Of a DNA stretch of 32,180 nt, positions 7,944 to 16,719 are shown in pieces; position 1 is the stretch's first letter, and every line of letters starts with the position of its first letter. Below the pieces are notes generated by a model. The model had not been told where the DNA came from. It saw nothing but the letters and a program-made list of their open reading frames with translations, and did no database searches. The position numbers and the translations under genes are program-made. Source of the stretch: Acetobacteraceae bacterium (GTDB lineage: Bacteria; Pseudomonadota; Alphaproteobacteria; Acetobacterales; Acetobacteraceae); NCBI GenBank assembly GCA_030039695.1, contig JASHVB010000213.1, positions 1 to 32,180 on the forward strand. The letters are read 5' to 3'.

Positions 7944-9293
7944 ATGCACGCGCTTCACCTGCACAACAGCCTGACACGCCGGAAGGAGGAGTTCCGGCCG
8001 ATCGACCCGCAGCACGTGCGCATGTACGTCTGTGGCGCGACGGTCTACGACCTCGTGCACGTCGGCAATGCGCGGCCCGAGGTGGTGTTCGACGTGCTGG
8101 CGCGGTTGCTGCGGCGGCTCTATCCGCGCGTCACCTACGTTCGCAACATCACCGACGTCGAGGATAAGATCAACGCACGCGCCCGCGAACTGGGCGAGCC
8201 CATCTCGGCGCTGACCGCGCGCACCATCGCGGACTATCACGCCGATATGGCGGCGCTGGGATCGATGCGGCCGGATATCGAGCCGCGGGCGACAGAGCAC
8301 ATCGCCGAAATGATCGACATGATCGAAAAACTGATCGCGAGCGGACATGCTTATGCCGCCGACGGCCATGTATTGTTTGCGGTGAAGACTTACCCAGCAT
8401 ACGGGCATCTGTCCGGCCGCAGCCCGGACGAATTGCTCGCTGGTGCGCGCATCGATGTGGCGCCGTACAAACGCGATCCCGGCGATTTCGTGCTATGGAA
8501 GCCGTCTTCGCCGGACCTGCCCGGGTGGGATTCGCCCTGGGGACGTGGCCGGCCAGGCTGGCATATCGAGTGCAGTGCCATGTCGTGGCGGTATCTCGGC
8601 GAGGATTTCGATATCCACGGCGGCGGCACCGACCTGTTGTTCCCGCATCATGAGAATGAGGCAGCACAGAGTTGCTGCGCATTCGCCGGAAGCCATTTCG
8701 CCCATTACTGGATGCACAATGGCATGCTCGTGGTGAACGGCGAGAAGATGTCAAAGAGCCTGGGCAATTTCGTCACGTTGCGCGAGGCGCTGGCGCGGGC
8801 GCCAGGCGAGGCAATCCGCCTGCTACTATTGCGCACGCATTATCGCGCGCTGCTGGATTTCTCCGACACCGCGCTGATTGACGCGCGGCGCGAGCTCGAT
8901 CGTTTTTACCGTGCGCTGGAACGCTATCCGGCGTTCGATCCAACGGAGCCGCCGGCGGCGGTGATGGGCGCGTTGTGCGACGACCTGAACACGCCCCTGG
9001 CCTTGTCGGCGATGCACGCGCTGGCGGATCGCGCCCTGGCCGGTGACTTCGAGGCCGCGCGTGGGCTGCGTGCCGCCGGTGATGTGATGGGACTGCTGAA
9101 CGCCCGGCCGCCGGACTGGTTCCGCGGCGGCACCGAAGATGTGGCAGCGATCGAAGCGGCAATTGCCGAGCGCCTGGCCGCGCGCAAGGCACGTGACTTT
9201 GCCCGTGCCGACGCGATCAGGGCGGAGCTCGCCGCGATGGGCATCGCACTGGAGGACGGGCCAAAGGGCACGACATGGCGGCGTGTTTCCTAG
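7944..9293 (+). CDS. cysS: Cysteine--tRNA ligase
   Basis: Class I aminoacyl-tRNA synthetase that charges tRNA-Cys with cysteine in the cytosol; 449 residues, usual length about 450-470. The signature CGATVYD at residues 30-36 is followed by the HIGH-type motif HVGNAR at 39-44, and the KMSKS loop is at 268-272 (GEKMSKSLGNF). The zinc site that selects cysteine appears complete: Cys30, Cys210 in WHIECSAMSW, His235 and Glu239 in LFPHHENEAAQS. The C-terminal anticodon-binding region ends with LEDGPKGTTWRRV, typical of CysRS. The ATG at 7944 fits the family N-terminus (LHLHNSLTRRKEEFRP). It is followed at 113 bases by trmJ, so the pair joins tRNA charging and tRNA modification, possibly co-transcribed. 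Confidence 0.97.
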   Translation: MHALHLHNSLTRRKEEFRPIDPQHVRMYVCGATVYDLVHVGNARPEVVFDVLARLLRRLYPRVTYVRNITDVEDKINARARELGEPISALTARTIADYHADMAALGSMRPDIEPRATEHIAEMIDMIEKLIASGHAYAADGHVLFAVKTYPAYGHLSGRSPDELLAGARIDVAPYKRDPGDFVLWKPSSPDLPGWDSPWGRGRPGWHIECSAMSWRYLGEDFDIHGGGTDLLFPHHENEAAQSCCAFAGSHFAHYWMHNGMLVVNGEKMSKSLGNFVTLREALARAPGEAIRLLLLRTHYRALLDFSDTALIDARRELDRFYRALERYPAFDPTEPPAAVMGALCDDLNTPLALSAMHALADRALAGDFEAARGLRAAGDVMGLLNARPPDWFRGGTEDVAAIEAAIAERLAARKARDFARADAIRAELAAMGIALEDGPKGTTWRRVS

Positions 9294-9332
9294 TCCTCTC
9301 CTGCCACCGCGAGGCGCGTAGGGCCGAAGCAT

Positions 9333-9394
9333 TCCCCGTCATGATCACGCTCGACACGACGGGGATGACCTCTTCGCTGCACCCCTCCGGATGA
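9333..9394 (+). terminator. Hairpin after cysS, possible terminator or intergenic repeat
   Basis: TCCCCGTC at 9333-9340 pairs with GACGGGGA at 9358-9365, and GGATGAC occurs at 9363-9369 and again at 9388-9394. There is no T tract. The composition resembles the palindromic intergenic repeats common in alphaproteobacteria, so a repeat is as likely as a terminator. Confidence 0.4.
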
Positions 9395-9406
9395 CATAGA
9401 CACGCC

Positions 9407-10198
9407 ATGACCGGTCGCGAACATGGGGCGGCGCTGGAGCCCACCGGGAACACACCGGTTGTGGTGCTGGTCCGACCGCAGCTTGCTGACAATATCGGCG
9501 CCTGCGCGCGCGCCATGGCGAATGGCGGCTTATTTCAGCTGCGCCTCGTGGCGCCACGCGACGGCTGGCCGCAGCCGAAGGCTTGGCGCAATTCATCCGG
9601 CGCACATCGCATTCTCGATGAAGTGACGGTGCATGATAGCGTGGCCGACGCGGTGGCTGATTTGCAGCACGTGTTCGCGACCTGCCCGCGCCCGCGACAC
9701 ATTATCAAACCCGTGCTGACAGCGCGCGGCGCCGCGGCGGAGCTGCGCGAAATCTGCAGCCGCGATCTGCGGGCCGGCGTGTTGTTCGGACCCGAGCGCG
9801 CAGGACTCGACAATGACGATATGGCGCAGGCCGATGTGCTCGTTCGCTATCCGCTGAACCCTGCGTTCATGTCGTTGAATCTGGCGCAGGCAGTGATGGT
9901 GCTGGCGTATGAATGGTGGACGGCCAGCGAGCAAACGCTGCCGCGAGAGCTGATGACCAATGAGACGCGCATTGCGACCAAGGGCGAGCTGGAGAACTTC
10001 CTGACCCACCTGGTGGATGAGCTCGATGCGTGTGGTTTCCTGCGCAATATGCCGAAGCGGCCAGGCATGGTGCGCAACATCCGCCACTTCTTCCAGCGTG
10101 GCGAGGTGACGGAGCAAGAGCTGCGCACGCTGCATGGCATCGTGACAGAATTGTCTATCGGCAGGCGCCAGCGCGGACGGGTCGAACCGGGTGGATGA
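9407..10198 (+). CDS. trmJ: tRNA (cytidine/uridine-2'-O-)-methyltransferase TrmJ family
   Basis: SPOUT (TrmH-type) RNA methyltransferase of 263 residues, group 1, whose studied members methylate the ribose 2'-OH at position 32 of the anticodon loop of several tRNAs. Motif 1 is NIGACARAMANGG near residue 25, motif 2 is VLFGPERAGLDNDDM near residue 125, and motif 3 is YPLNPAFMSLNLAQAVMVLAYE near residue 145; together they form the trefoil knot that binds S-adenosylmethionine. The C-terminal part (NMPKRPGMVRNIRHFFQR) is typical of TrmJ. The ATG at 9407 is the only good start, with no strong ribosome site. It follows cysS and converges with ihfB, whose stop lies 10 bases beyond its own. The family is clear; the exact target nucleotide is inferred. 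Confidence 0.9.
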   Translation: MTGREHGAALEPTGNTPVVVLVRPQLADNIGACARAMANGGLFQLRLVAPRDGWPQPKAWRNSSGAHRILDEVTVHDSVADAVADLQHVFATCPRPRHIIKPVLTARGAAAELREICSRDLRAGVLFGPERAGLDNDDMAQADVLVRYPLNPAFMSLNLAQAVMVLAYEWWTASEQTLPRELMTNETRIATKGELENFLTHLVDELDACGFLRNMPKRPGMVRNIRHFFQRGEVTEQELRTLHGIVTELSIGRRQRGRVEPGG

Positions 10199-10208
10199 GA
10201 CGGCGAGG

Positions 10209-10529
10209 TCAGGCCGGCACGCGCCGCTGATCGGTCGTACGCGCCGGGGCCGCGCGGTTGACCCGCTCGCGCAGTTCCTTGCCCGCCTTGAAGAACGGCA
10301 CGGCCTTTTCGTCGACAGCCACCGCAGCGCCGGTGCGCGGATTGCGGCCCGTACGGGCGTTGCGCCGCTTCACGGTAAACGCGCCGAACCCGCGCAGTTC
10401 CACGCGGTCGCCACGGGCAAGTGCAGCAGTGATCTCATCGAACACAGTGCCGACGATCACCTCGACGTCCGCGGCGCGCAGATGCGGATTGGCGCTCGCC
10501 AATTCGGCAATGAGTTCTGACTTGGTCAC
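10209..10529 (-). CDS. ihfB: Integration host factor subunit beta
   Basis: DNA-bending nucleoid protein of the HU/IHF family, 106 residues, which pairs with IHF-alpha to bend DNA at specific sites in replication, recombination and transcription. Visible marks are [10 protein letters not shown] at the N-terminus, [12 protein letters not shown], the strand and arm region [28 protein letters not shown] with its intercalating Pro, and [12 protein letters not shown] at the end. The start is set at the GTG at 10529 because the family opens with MTKSEL; another GTG at 10538 is better spaced from GGGAG at 10551-10555 and would add three residues. It follows sppA by 17 bases, so sppA and ihfB are probably one transcript with rpsA upstream, an order common in alphaproteobacteria. 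Confidence 0.93.
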   Translation of the reverse strand: MTKSELIAELASANPHLRAADVEVIVGTVFDEITAALARGDRVELRGFGAFTVKRRNARTGRNPRTGAAVAVDEKAVPFFKAGKELRERVNRAAPARTTDQRRVPA

Positions 10530-10546
10530 GGTGTCCACCGGGAGGT

Positions 10547-11416
10547 TCAACTCCCGAAACGTTGCCAGATGGCCCAACCACCGTCAAGACTAACACTTTG
10601 GGAAATCACGGTTTTCCAGAGACCATCGAAGATCGGCGCGAGGCTGCCGGCAAACAACCGCAGGGCGAAAGTGTCGGTGGTGACATCCTGGACCGGCAGG
10701 TTGGCCGACACACCCTTGGCCGACGCCAGCCAGGCCCGCGCGGCATGCTCGCCGCCGATCTGGTCGATCAGACCAAGCCGCAGCGCTTGGGTGCCGGTGT
10801 ATGCGCGGCCGTCCCCGAGCTCGCGCACCTTGTCGGGATCCATGTGCCGGCCGGCGGCCACCATGGCGACAAACTGGTCGTACATGCTCATCACCAGGCC
10901 TTGCAGCACCTGGCGACCCTGCGGCGACAGCGGCTGAGTGAAGCTGGGCTGGTTCTTCAGCGGACCTGACACCAGCGTGTCGGCGTTGATGCCGAGCTTG
11001 CCCAACAAGCCGGAAAAGTCGGGCGCTTCCAGCTCCACCCCGATTGAGCCGGTCAGCGTGGCGGCGCGCGCGAAGATGCGATCGGCTGGCGCGGCGATCA
11101 TATAGCCGGCAGATGCCGCCACGCCGCCCATCACGGCGACGACCGGCTTCTTCTGTGCGACGTGAGCGATGGCGTCGTGCAGGCTCTCGCCGCCGGCGAC
11201 GCTGCCACCAGGGCTATCAATCGATACAATCAGCGCCTTGACGTTGCCGTCGTCGGCCAGTTTCTCTACGGCCTCGTTCAGCTTTTCGTCGTCGGTAATG
11301 ATTCCACTGACGGAAAGCTTTGCCACGTGCGCACCCGCGACGCCGATGCCGGCGTGATGCACCGCCACGAGGATCGCGGCCAGCACCGCGACCACTGCGA
11401 AGGTTCGCCAGAACAC
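10547..11416 (-). CDS. sppA: Signal peptide peptidase SppA (short, 36K-type)
   Basis: Membrane-anchored serine protease of the ClpP/crotonase fold that degrades cleaved signal peptides. The GTG at 11416 gives 289 residues. Residues 2-23 ([22 protein letters not shown]) are the anchor, [17 protein letters not shown] carries the oxyanion loop, and the Ser/Lys dyad is Ser102 in [18 protein letters not shown] and Lys154 in [10 protein letters not shown]. Upstream of the GTG the frame continues for 18 more codons reading [18 protein letters not shown], which looks like the normal SppA N-terminus, but the codon where ATG is expected is CTG (11468-11470) and no ATG, GTG or TTG lies between it and the upstream stop. 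The real start may be that CTG or the GTG given here. It lies between rpsA and ihfB. Confidence 0.9.
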   Translation of the reverse strand: MFWRTFAVVAVLAAILVAVHHAGIGVAGAHVAKLSVSGIITDDEKLNEAVEKLADDGNVKALIVSIDSPGGSVAGGESLHDAIAHVAQKKPVVAVMGGVAASAGYMIAAPADRIFARAATLTGSIGVELEAPDFSGLLGKLGINADTLVSGPLKNQPSFTQPLSPQGRQVLQGLVMSMYDQFVAMVAAGRHMDPDKVRELGDGRAYTGTQALRLGLIDQIGGEHAARAWLASAKGVSANLPVQDVTTDTFALRLFAGSLAPIFDGLWKTVISQSVSLDGGWAIWQRFGS

Positions 11417-11483
11417 CAGGTGGCGCTTGAGGCGGCGGCGGTCGAGGATGAGATCAGTTTCGAGAGACAGAGGCCGGCCGTCA

Positions 11484-11549
11484 ACGGTCAGCGGTCAGAG
11501 ACGACCAGTCCCGACCGCCGACAGCCAACGCCCTCCTGACCGCTGACGA
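11484..11549. repeat. Inverted and direct CTGACCGCTGA-type repeats between rpsA and sppA
   Basis: The short interval between rpsA and sppA is built from variants of one word. CGGTCAGCGGTCAG near 11486-11499 is mirrored by CTGACCGCTGACGACTGAC near 11537-11555, and GACCAGTCCCGACCGCCGAC lies between. They could pair in the transcript between the two genes. They sit beside the place where the normal sppA start codon is missing. Confidence 0.45.
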
Positions 11550-11570
11550 CTGACCACCAACCACGGCTGA

Positions 11571-13319
11571 TTACCCGTTCTCCTGCTGCGCCTGCTGGTT
11601 GCGGCGGCGGATCGCAGCACCGAGGATGTCGCCCAGCGACGCGCCGGAATCGGACGAGCCGTATTCCGCCATCGCCTGCTTCTCCTCCTCCATCTCCTTG
11701 CCCTTGATGGTGAGGGTCAGCTTGCGCGCGGCACGGTCGATCGCCGTGACCTTGGCGTCCACCTTCTCTCCGACAGCGAAGCGGTCAGGCCGCTGATCGG
11801 CTTTGTCGCGTGCCAGCTCGGCACGGCGGATGAAGCCGGTCAACACGTCGCCGACCTTCACCTCGATGCCGTTCGACTGCACGGCAGTGACGATGCAGGT
11901 GACGACGTCGCCCTTGTGTACGGACTCCAGCACGGAGGCCGCCGGATCGTCCTTGAGCTGCTTGATGCCCAGGCTGATCCGCTCCTTCTCCACGTCGACG
12001 TCCAGCACCTTGGCCTTGACGACCTGGCCCTTCTCGTACTTGGCCATCGCCAACTCGCCCGGCTCGTCCCAGGACAGGTCGGACATGTGCACCATTCCGT
12101 CGATGTCCGCCGATAGGCCGACGAACAGGCCGAACTCGGTGATGTTGCGGATCTCCCCCTCGACAACCGATCCCAGAGGATGCTCGTCGACGAATTGCTC
12201 CCACGGGTTCCGCTGCACCTGCTTCAGGCCGAGCGAAATGCGCCGCTTGGAGCTGTCCACGTCCAGAACCATCACCTCCACTTCTTGCGAGGTGGAGACA
12301 ATCTTGCCCGGATGCACGTTCTTCTTGGTCCAGGACATTTCCGAGACGTGCACCAGCCCCTCGACGCCCGGCTCCAGCTCTACGAACGCGCCGTAGTCGG
12401 TGATGTTGGTGACGCGGCCGGTATACTTCGCACCCGGCGGATATTTGGCGGCCACCCCTTCCCACGGATCGGCCTCGAGCTGCTTCATGCCCAGGCTGAT
12501 GCGCTGCGTCTCCGGATTGAAACGGATTACCTGCACTTTGACCTGCTGGCCGATCTGCAGCGCCTCGGATGGATGGTTGATACGCCGCCAGGCGATATCG
12601 GTGACGTGCAGCAGCCCATCCACGCCGCCGAGGTCAACGAACGCACCGTAGTCGGTGATGTTCTTCACCACCCCGTCGAGGACTTGGCCTTCCTTCAGGC
12701 CCTGGATCAACTCCGTGCGCTGCTCCGCGCGGGTCTCTTCCAGTACCGCACGGCGTGACACCACGATGTTGCCGCGGGCCCGATCCATCTTCAGGATCTG
12801 GAATGGCTGCGGGCTGCCCATCAGCGGGCCCACGTCGCGTACCGGACGGATATCGACCTGGCTGCCGGGCAGGAATGCCACCGCGCCGCCGAGATCGACG
12901 GTGAAGCCACCCTTCACCCGGCCATAGATCGTGCCGTTCACGCGCTGCTGTGTCTCGAACGCCTTTTCCAGGTTGGTCCAAGCTTCCTCGCGCCGCGCCT
13001 TCTCGCGCGACAGTACGATGGAGCCGTCCTTGTCCTCATAACGTTCGACATAAAGTTCGATATGGTCGCCGGGCTTCACGTCCGGCTTGCTGCCGGGTGG
13101 TCCGAACTCCTTCAGCGCAACGCGGCCTTCGGATTTCAGGCCGACATCGACGATGGCGAATTCGTCGGTGAGGCGTACGACACGGCCGGTGACGACGGAA
13201 CCGTCGAATCCGGAGTCTCGGCCTAGTGTTTCATCGAGTAGGGAGGCGAAGTTCTCGCCCATGAAATGGTCTTGAGCGGGAGCCGGCGCGACGGCGCGGG
13301 CGGTGGCGGATGCTGCCAA
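11571..13319 (-). CDS. rpsA: 30S ribosomal protein S1
   Basis: Ribosomal protein S1, 582 residues, which binds mRNA on the small subunit and helps unstructured and leadered messages to be translated. Six S1 (OB-fold) domains lie at about 40-105, 124-190, 210-278, 296-365, 383-452 and 468-540. Domains 3 and 4 carry the repeated KNITDYGAFVDLGG / TNITDYGAFVELEPG pattern and domain 5 RNITEFGLFVGL; each ends in RISLG(M/L/I)KQ. The C-terminal tail (SGASLGDILGAAIRRRNQ) is the alphaproteobacterial form. The TTG at 13319 gives an MAASATARAV opening; an internal ATG at 13262 (MGENFASLLDETLG) is the alternative, and neither has a strong ribosome site. It heads the rpsA-sppA-ihfB block and is divergent from hpnA. 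Confidence 0.96.
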   Translation of the reverse strand: MAASATARAVAPAPAQDHFMGENFASLLDETLGRDSGFDGSVVTGRVVRLTDEFAIVDVGLKSEGRVALKEFGPPGSKPDVKPGDHIELYVERYEDKDGSIVLSREKARREEAWTNLEKAFETQQRVNGTIYGRVKGGFTVDLGGAVAFLPGSQVDIRPVRDVGPLMGSPQPFQILKMDRARGNIVVSRRAVLEETRAEQRTELIQGLKEGQVLDGVVKNITDYGAFVDLGGVDGLLHVTDIAWRRINHPSEALQIGQQVKVQVIRFNPETQRISLGMKQLEADPWEGVAAKYPPGAKYTGRVTNITDYGAFVELEPGVEGLVHVSEMSWTKKNVHPGKIVSTSQEVEVMVLDVDSSKRRISLGLKQVQRNPWEQFVDEHPLGSVVEGEIRNITEFGLFVGLSADIDGMVHMSDLSWDEPGELAMAKYEKGQVVKAKVLDVDVEKERISLGIKQLKDDPAASVLESVHKGDVVTCIVTAVQSNGIEVKVGDVLTGFIRRAELARDKADQRPDRFAVGEKVDAKVTAIDRAARKLTLTIKGKEMEEEKQAMAEYGSSDSGASLGDILGAAIRRRNQQAQQENG

Positions 13320-13412
13320 GGTGGTTGTGTTCCATGACGGATGTCCGGGGCGCGGCCCCGGCGGTTGCCGTTGGTCTGCGCGTTGCCGGCGCTGGGCCGG
13401 GAAACACGGCTT

Positions 13413-13435
13413 GCCCGCGGTTGGGAACCGCGGGC
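13413..13435 (-). promoter_or_regulatory. Perfect 10-bp hairpin in the rpsA leader
   Basis: GCCCGCGGTT at 13413-13422 and AACCGCGGGC at 13426-13435 form a perfect stem with a three-base loop. It lies about 95 bases before the rpsA start, inside the likely 5' leader. S1 is known to repress its own translation in E. coli through leader structure; a similar role here is only inference. Confidence 0.45.
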
Positions 13436-13484
13436 CGGGTTGAAGGGAAGGCGCTTTCGCTCGCGAGACGCGTGCGTGCGCTCA

Positions 13485-13512
13485 CAGATACGCCCGAAGC
13501 CGCCGGAGTCAA
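13485..13512 (-). promoter_or_regulatory. Candidate sigma-70 promoter for rpsA
   Basis: On the minus strand TTGACT at 13512-13507 is followed after 16 bases by TATCTG at 13490-13485. It lies about 165 bases before the rpsA start and would place the hairpin in the leader. The -35 is good, the -10 moderate. Confidence 0.35.
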
Positions 13513-13722
13513 GCGGCGTTGCTATGACGCTGACGGTCGAGCGTCGACAGAATCTCAGCCAAGCCGCTGCCCGACGCATCTTTCCGCACGGTCACGGAAT
13601 GGAATGGCGCGCGGCCGCGGTCTGCCGCGGCTTTGCAGATCGTGACGATCGCCGCTAACCAGCGCGCTTCACACACGCCCCAGCAATTGCGCAAAGCAAT
13701 GCGGCACGCTAACGCCTGCCCC

Positions 13723-14712
13723 ATGACCACCCTCGTCACCGGCGCAACCGGCTTTGTCGGCTCGGCGGTCGCACGTGTACTTCTCGCGCGCGGCCACCAG
13801 CTTCGTTTGCTTGCCCGCCCAAGCAGCGACCGCCGCAACCTCGCCGGGCTGGATGCCGAGGTTGTGGCCGGCGACCTCACCGATCCGGCATCGCTTGCCC
13901 GTGCCACCGCGGGCTGCCGCTATGTTGTCCATGTCGCCGCCGACTATCGGTACTGGGTCCCGGATCCGGAGTCGATGCTGCGGGCTAACGTCGAGGGCAC
14001 CCGCTCGATCATGCGCGCCGCTCAGGCAGCGGGTGCGGAACGGATCGTCCATTGCAGTTCGGTCGCGGCCCTGGGCCTGAGCCCGGACGGTACCCCGGCC
14101 GATGAGACCACACCCGTCGATCCTGCCACCCTGATTACCACCTACAAGCGTTCCAAATACCTCGCGGAGCAAGCGGTGCTTGCGCTCGTGCGCGACGAGA
14201 ACTTGCCCGCGGTCGTGGTGAACCCCGCCGCGCCGGTCGGACCGCGCGACATCAAGCCGACGCCCACCGGCAAAATGATCCGCGACGCCGCGAACGGCCG
14301 CATACCCGCCTATATCGAGACCGGTCTGAACGTCGTGCATGTGGACGACGTGGCCGAGGGGCACGCTCTGGCCCTGGAGCGCGGTCGTATCGGTGAGCGT
14401 TACATCTTGGGCGGTGAGAACCTCGCCCTGAAAGACCTCCTCGCGCTGGTGGCCGACGTGGCCGGCAGGCGGGCGCCGACGCTGCGCCTGCGCGAAGCCT
14501 GGGTCTGGCCCGTGGCCCTAGCGATGGAGGGACTGGCGCAAATCACAGGCATTCCACCAATGGTGACCCGCGATCATCTCCGCATGGCACGCAAGATGAT
14601 GTTCTTTTCCTCGGACAAGGCGATCGCGGAATTGGGCTACCAGTCGCGTCCGGTTCGCCAGGCAATCGAGGATTCGGTCGCGTGGTTCCGTGCCAGCGGG
14701 CTGGCGCAGTAA
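13723..14712 (+). CDS. hpnA: Hopanoid-associated sugar epimerase HpnA
   Basis: NAD(P)-binding extended-SDR protein of 329 residues that marks hopanoid clusters; a sugar-nucleotide epimerase or reductase is presumed, possibly in making the hopanoid side chain. The opening TTLVTGATGFVGSAVARVLL is the cofactor motif and YKRSK near residue 145 holds the catalytic Tyr and Lys, with HCSSVAALG before it. HVAADYRYWVPDPESM and VVVNPAAPVGPRDIKPTPTG are HpnA-type segments. The start at 13723 matches the family N-terminus; a longer start at ATG 13699 is possible, and neither has a clear ribosome site. It opens the hpnA-B-C-D run, with hpnB beginning 61 bases after its stop. The identification is supported by both sequence and context. 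Confidence 0.93.
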   Translation: MTTLVTGATGFVGSAVARVLLARGHQLRLLARPSSDRRNLAGLDAEVVAGDLTDPASLARATAGCRYVVHVAADYRYWVPDPESMLRANVEGTRSIMRAAQAAGAERIVHCSSVAALGLSPDGTPADETTPVDPATLITTYKRSKYLAEQAVLALVRDENLPAVVVNPAAPVGPRDIKPTPTGKMIRDAANGRIPAYIETGLNVVHVDDVAEGHALALERGRIGERYILGGENLALKDLLALVADVAGRRAPTLRLREAWVWPVALAMEGLAQITGIPPMVTRDHLRMARKMMFFSSDKAIAELGYQSRPVRQAIEDSVAWFRASGLAQ

Positions 14713-14773
14713 CATCTCCCCTCACAGGCGGCCGGGCATTGCGTCAGCCTCTCTCGCCCTACACCCAGACGGC

Positions 14774-15889
14774 ATGTTCCTGCTCTCCGCCCTCGCGCTG
14801 TTGATCTGGCTTTATCTGCTGCTCGGCCACGGCCGATTCTGGCAGGCGGGCCCGGTGTTGCCGCCTGATCGCCCGGCTGCTGCGCCAACTGTGGCCGTAA
14901 TCGTGCCCGCCCGCGACGAGGCCGCGTTCATCGAGACGACGCTGCGCTCCCTTCTGACCCAGGACTACCCTGGCCCACTCCACGTGATTCTCGTTGATGA
15001 CGGCAGCGCCGACGGCACCGGCGAGATCGCACGTGGTCTCGCCGACCCGCGCCTGACCGTCATCGCCGGTAGCGCACGGCCGGCTGGGTGGAGCGGTAAG
15101 CTGTGGGCGATCGCCCAGGGGATCGAAGCTGCACCGGATGCTGCGTTCCTACTGCTGACTGATGCGGATGTAGAACATGGCCAGCGTCACGTCGCGACGC
15201 TGGTCGCCACCGCGGAGCGCGACGATCTCGACCTCGTGTCGGAGATGGTGACGCTCCGCTGTGTTAGCTTAGCGGAACGTGCTCTGGTTCCCGCGTTCGT
15301 GTTTTTCTTCCAGTTGCTGTACCCGTTTGCTTGGATCAACGACCCGCTGCGAGCAACCGCCGCGGCGGCCGGCGGAACGATGCTGCTGCGCCGCCGCGCT
15401 CTGGTACGGATTGGCGGGATTGAGGCGGTGCGGGGCAAGCTAATCGACGACGTGGCCTTGGCGGCGAAGGTCAAACGCGGCGGCCGGATCTGGCTGGGCC
15501 ACGCGACGATGGCACGGTCCCTGCGCGCCTACCCCGGCTTCGCGGATATCTGGCACATGATCGCGCGCACGGCCTATGTGCAGCTGCGCTTCTCGCCCGT
15601 CCTCCTCGTCGCCACGATCCTGGCCATGGCGTTGATCTGGTTGGTTCCCTCGGCAGCAGCACTGTTCGGACGTGACGGCGTGCGATGGATGGGACTTGCC
15701 GCATGGATCATGCTCGGGGCGTCATACTTTCCGACACTGCGCCGATTCGGGCGGTCTCCGCTCTGGGCGGTGATCCTGCCGCTGATCGCGGCGTTCTACC
15801 TGGGGGCAACGCTTGGCTCGGCGGCGAATTATCATCTCGGCCGGGGTGTCGCGTGGAAGGGCCGTGCGTACCAAGGGACAGGCGCGTGA
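14774..15889 (+). CDS. hpnB: Hopene-associated glycosyltransferase HpnB
   Basis: Family 2 glycosyltransferase of 371 residues, membrane-bound, found in hopanoid clusters and thought to act on hopanoid side chains. A membrane helix covers residues 2-18, then VAVIVPARDEAAFIETTLRS starts the GT-A domain; VDDGSADGTGE binds the nucleotide sugar and LLLTDADVEHG is the DxD metal site. LIDDVALAAKVKRGG supplies the ED-like acceptor-side acid and a second part has several membrane helices from about 275 to the end. The ATG at 14774 fits the family start. Its TGA overlaps the GTG of hpnC in GTGA, showing translational coupling. The sugar donor and acceptor are not known. Confidence 0.92.
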   Translation: MFLLSALALLIWLYLLLGHGRFWQAGPVLPPDRPAAAPTVAVIVPARDEAAFIETTLRSLLTQDYPGPLHVILVDDGSADGTGEIARGLADPRLTVIAGSARPAGWSGKLWAIAQGIEAAPDAAFLLLTDADVEHGQRHVATLVATAERDDLDLVSEMVTLRCVSLAERALVPAFVFFFQLLYPFAWINDPLRATAAAAGGTMLLRRRALVRIGGIEAVRGKLIDDVALAAKVKRGGRIWLGHATMARSLRAYPGFADIWHMIARTAYVQLRFSPVLLVATILAMALIWLVPSAAALFGRDGVRWMGLAAWIMLGASYFPTLRRFGRSPLWAVILPLIAAFYLGATLGSAANYHLGRGVAWKGRAYQGTGA

Positions 15890-16719
15890 ACGACGTCGCA
15901 AGCGTGGAGACCTGGTCCGGCAAGGACCGTCAGGACGAGAACTTTCCCGTTGGCTCCTGGCTGATCCACCGCGAATTGCGGCCGCACGTGCACGCGTTCT
16001 ACGGCTTCGCACGTAATGCCGACGACATCGCCGATTCGCCTGCGCTGTCGTCGGACGACAAGGTGACGCGGCTTGACCTCATGGAGGATGTGTTGCTCGG
16101 CCGCAGCGACAGCGGATCGCCCAGCGCTCTGCGGCTGCGCGAAAGCCTGGCGCAGACCGGGGTGACGTCACGTCATGCCTGCGAGCTGCTAATCGCCTTC
16201 CGCCGCGACGCCACCAAACAACGCTACGCCACGGTGGACGAACTCTACGACTACTGCCGCTATTCCGCGGCACCTGTCGGCCGCTACGTGTTAGACCTGC
16301 ATGGCGAGAGCCATCATGCGTACGCTCCCTCGGACGCGTTGTGTCAGGCGCTGCAGATACTGAACCACATGCAGGACTGCGTGCAGGATCTCCGGACGCT
16401 GAACCGCTGTTATATCCCTGAGGCGCTGCTGGCGGAGTTCGATTGCTCAATCGCCGATATGCAGCGACGCGAAGAGACCGATGCGATGCGATGCGTTTTC
16501 GATTCGCTGCTGCACCGCGTCGATCACATGACCCGATGTGCGGTCGATCTGCCCCAGCGGACGAAGGATCGGCGGCTGCGTCTGGAGACTGCGGTCATCC
16601 TGGGTCTGGCCATGCGGCTTGCCTCGCGACTAAAGAACGAGGATCCGATCGCCGGCCGCGTTCGTTTGAAGAAAATTGACGTTGCTGGCAGCATGCTCTA
16701 CGCGCTGCGCTTCCTGTGA
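15886..16719 (+). CDS. hpnC: Squalene biosynthesis protein HpnC (hydroxysqualene synthase)
   Basis: Trans-isoprenyl diphosphate synthase of the squalene/phytoene synthase fold, 277 residues. In the HpnCDE route it converts presqualene diphosphate to hydroxysqualene. The first Asp-rich motif is DDIAD in FYGFARNADDIADSPALS near residue 45 and the second is QDCVQD in LNHMQDCVQDLRTLNRCY near residue 165. DENFPVGSWLI near the N-terminus and YCRYSAAPVGRYVLDL are HpnC-type. The start is the GTG at 15886, which overlaps the hpnB stop; its stop overlaps the hpnD GTG in the same way. This pattern indicates tightly coupled translation. No HpnE, the flavoprotein that finishes squalene, is in the window. 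Confidence 0.94.
   Translation: MNDVASVETWSGKDRQDENFPVGSWLIHRELRPHVHAFYGFARNADDIADSPALSSDDKVTRLDLMEDVLLGRSDSGSPSALRLRESLAQTGVTSRHACELLIAFRRDATKQRYATVDELYDYCRYSAAPVGRYVLDLHGESHHAYAPSDALCQALQILNHMQDCVQDLRTLNRCYIPEALLAEFDCSIADMQRREETDAMRCVFDSLLHRVDHMTRCAVDLPQRTKDRRLRLETAVILGLAMRLASRLKNEDPIAGRVRLKKIDVAGSMLYALRFL

Larger units (their letters stand above)
13320..13722. other. Divergent intergenic region between rpsA and hpnA
   Basis: 403 bases without a supported gene. It must hold control regions for both directions. It contains a GC-rich hairpin at 13413-13435 and a plausible rpsA promoter at 13485-13512; I could not place an hpnA promoter. Confidence 0.6.
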
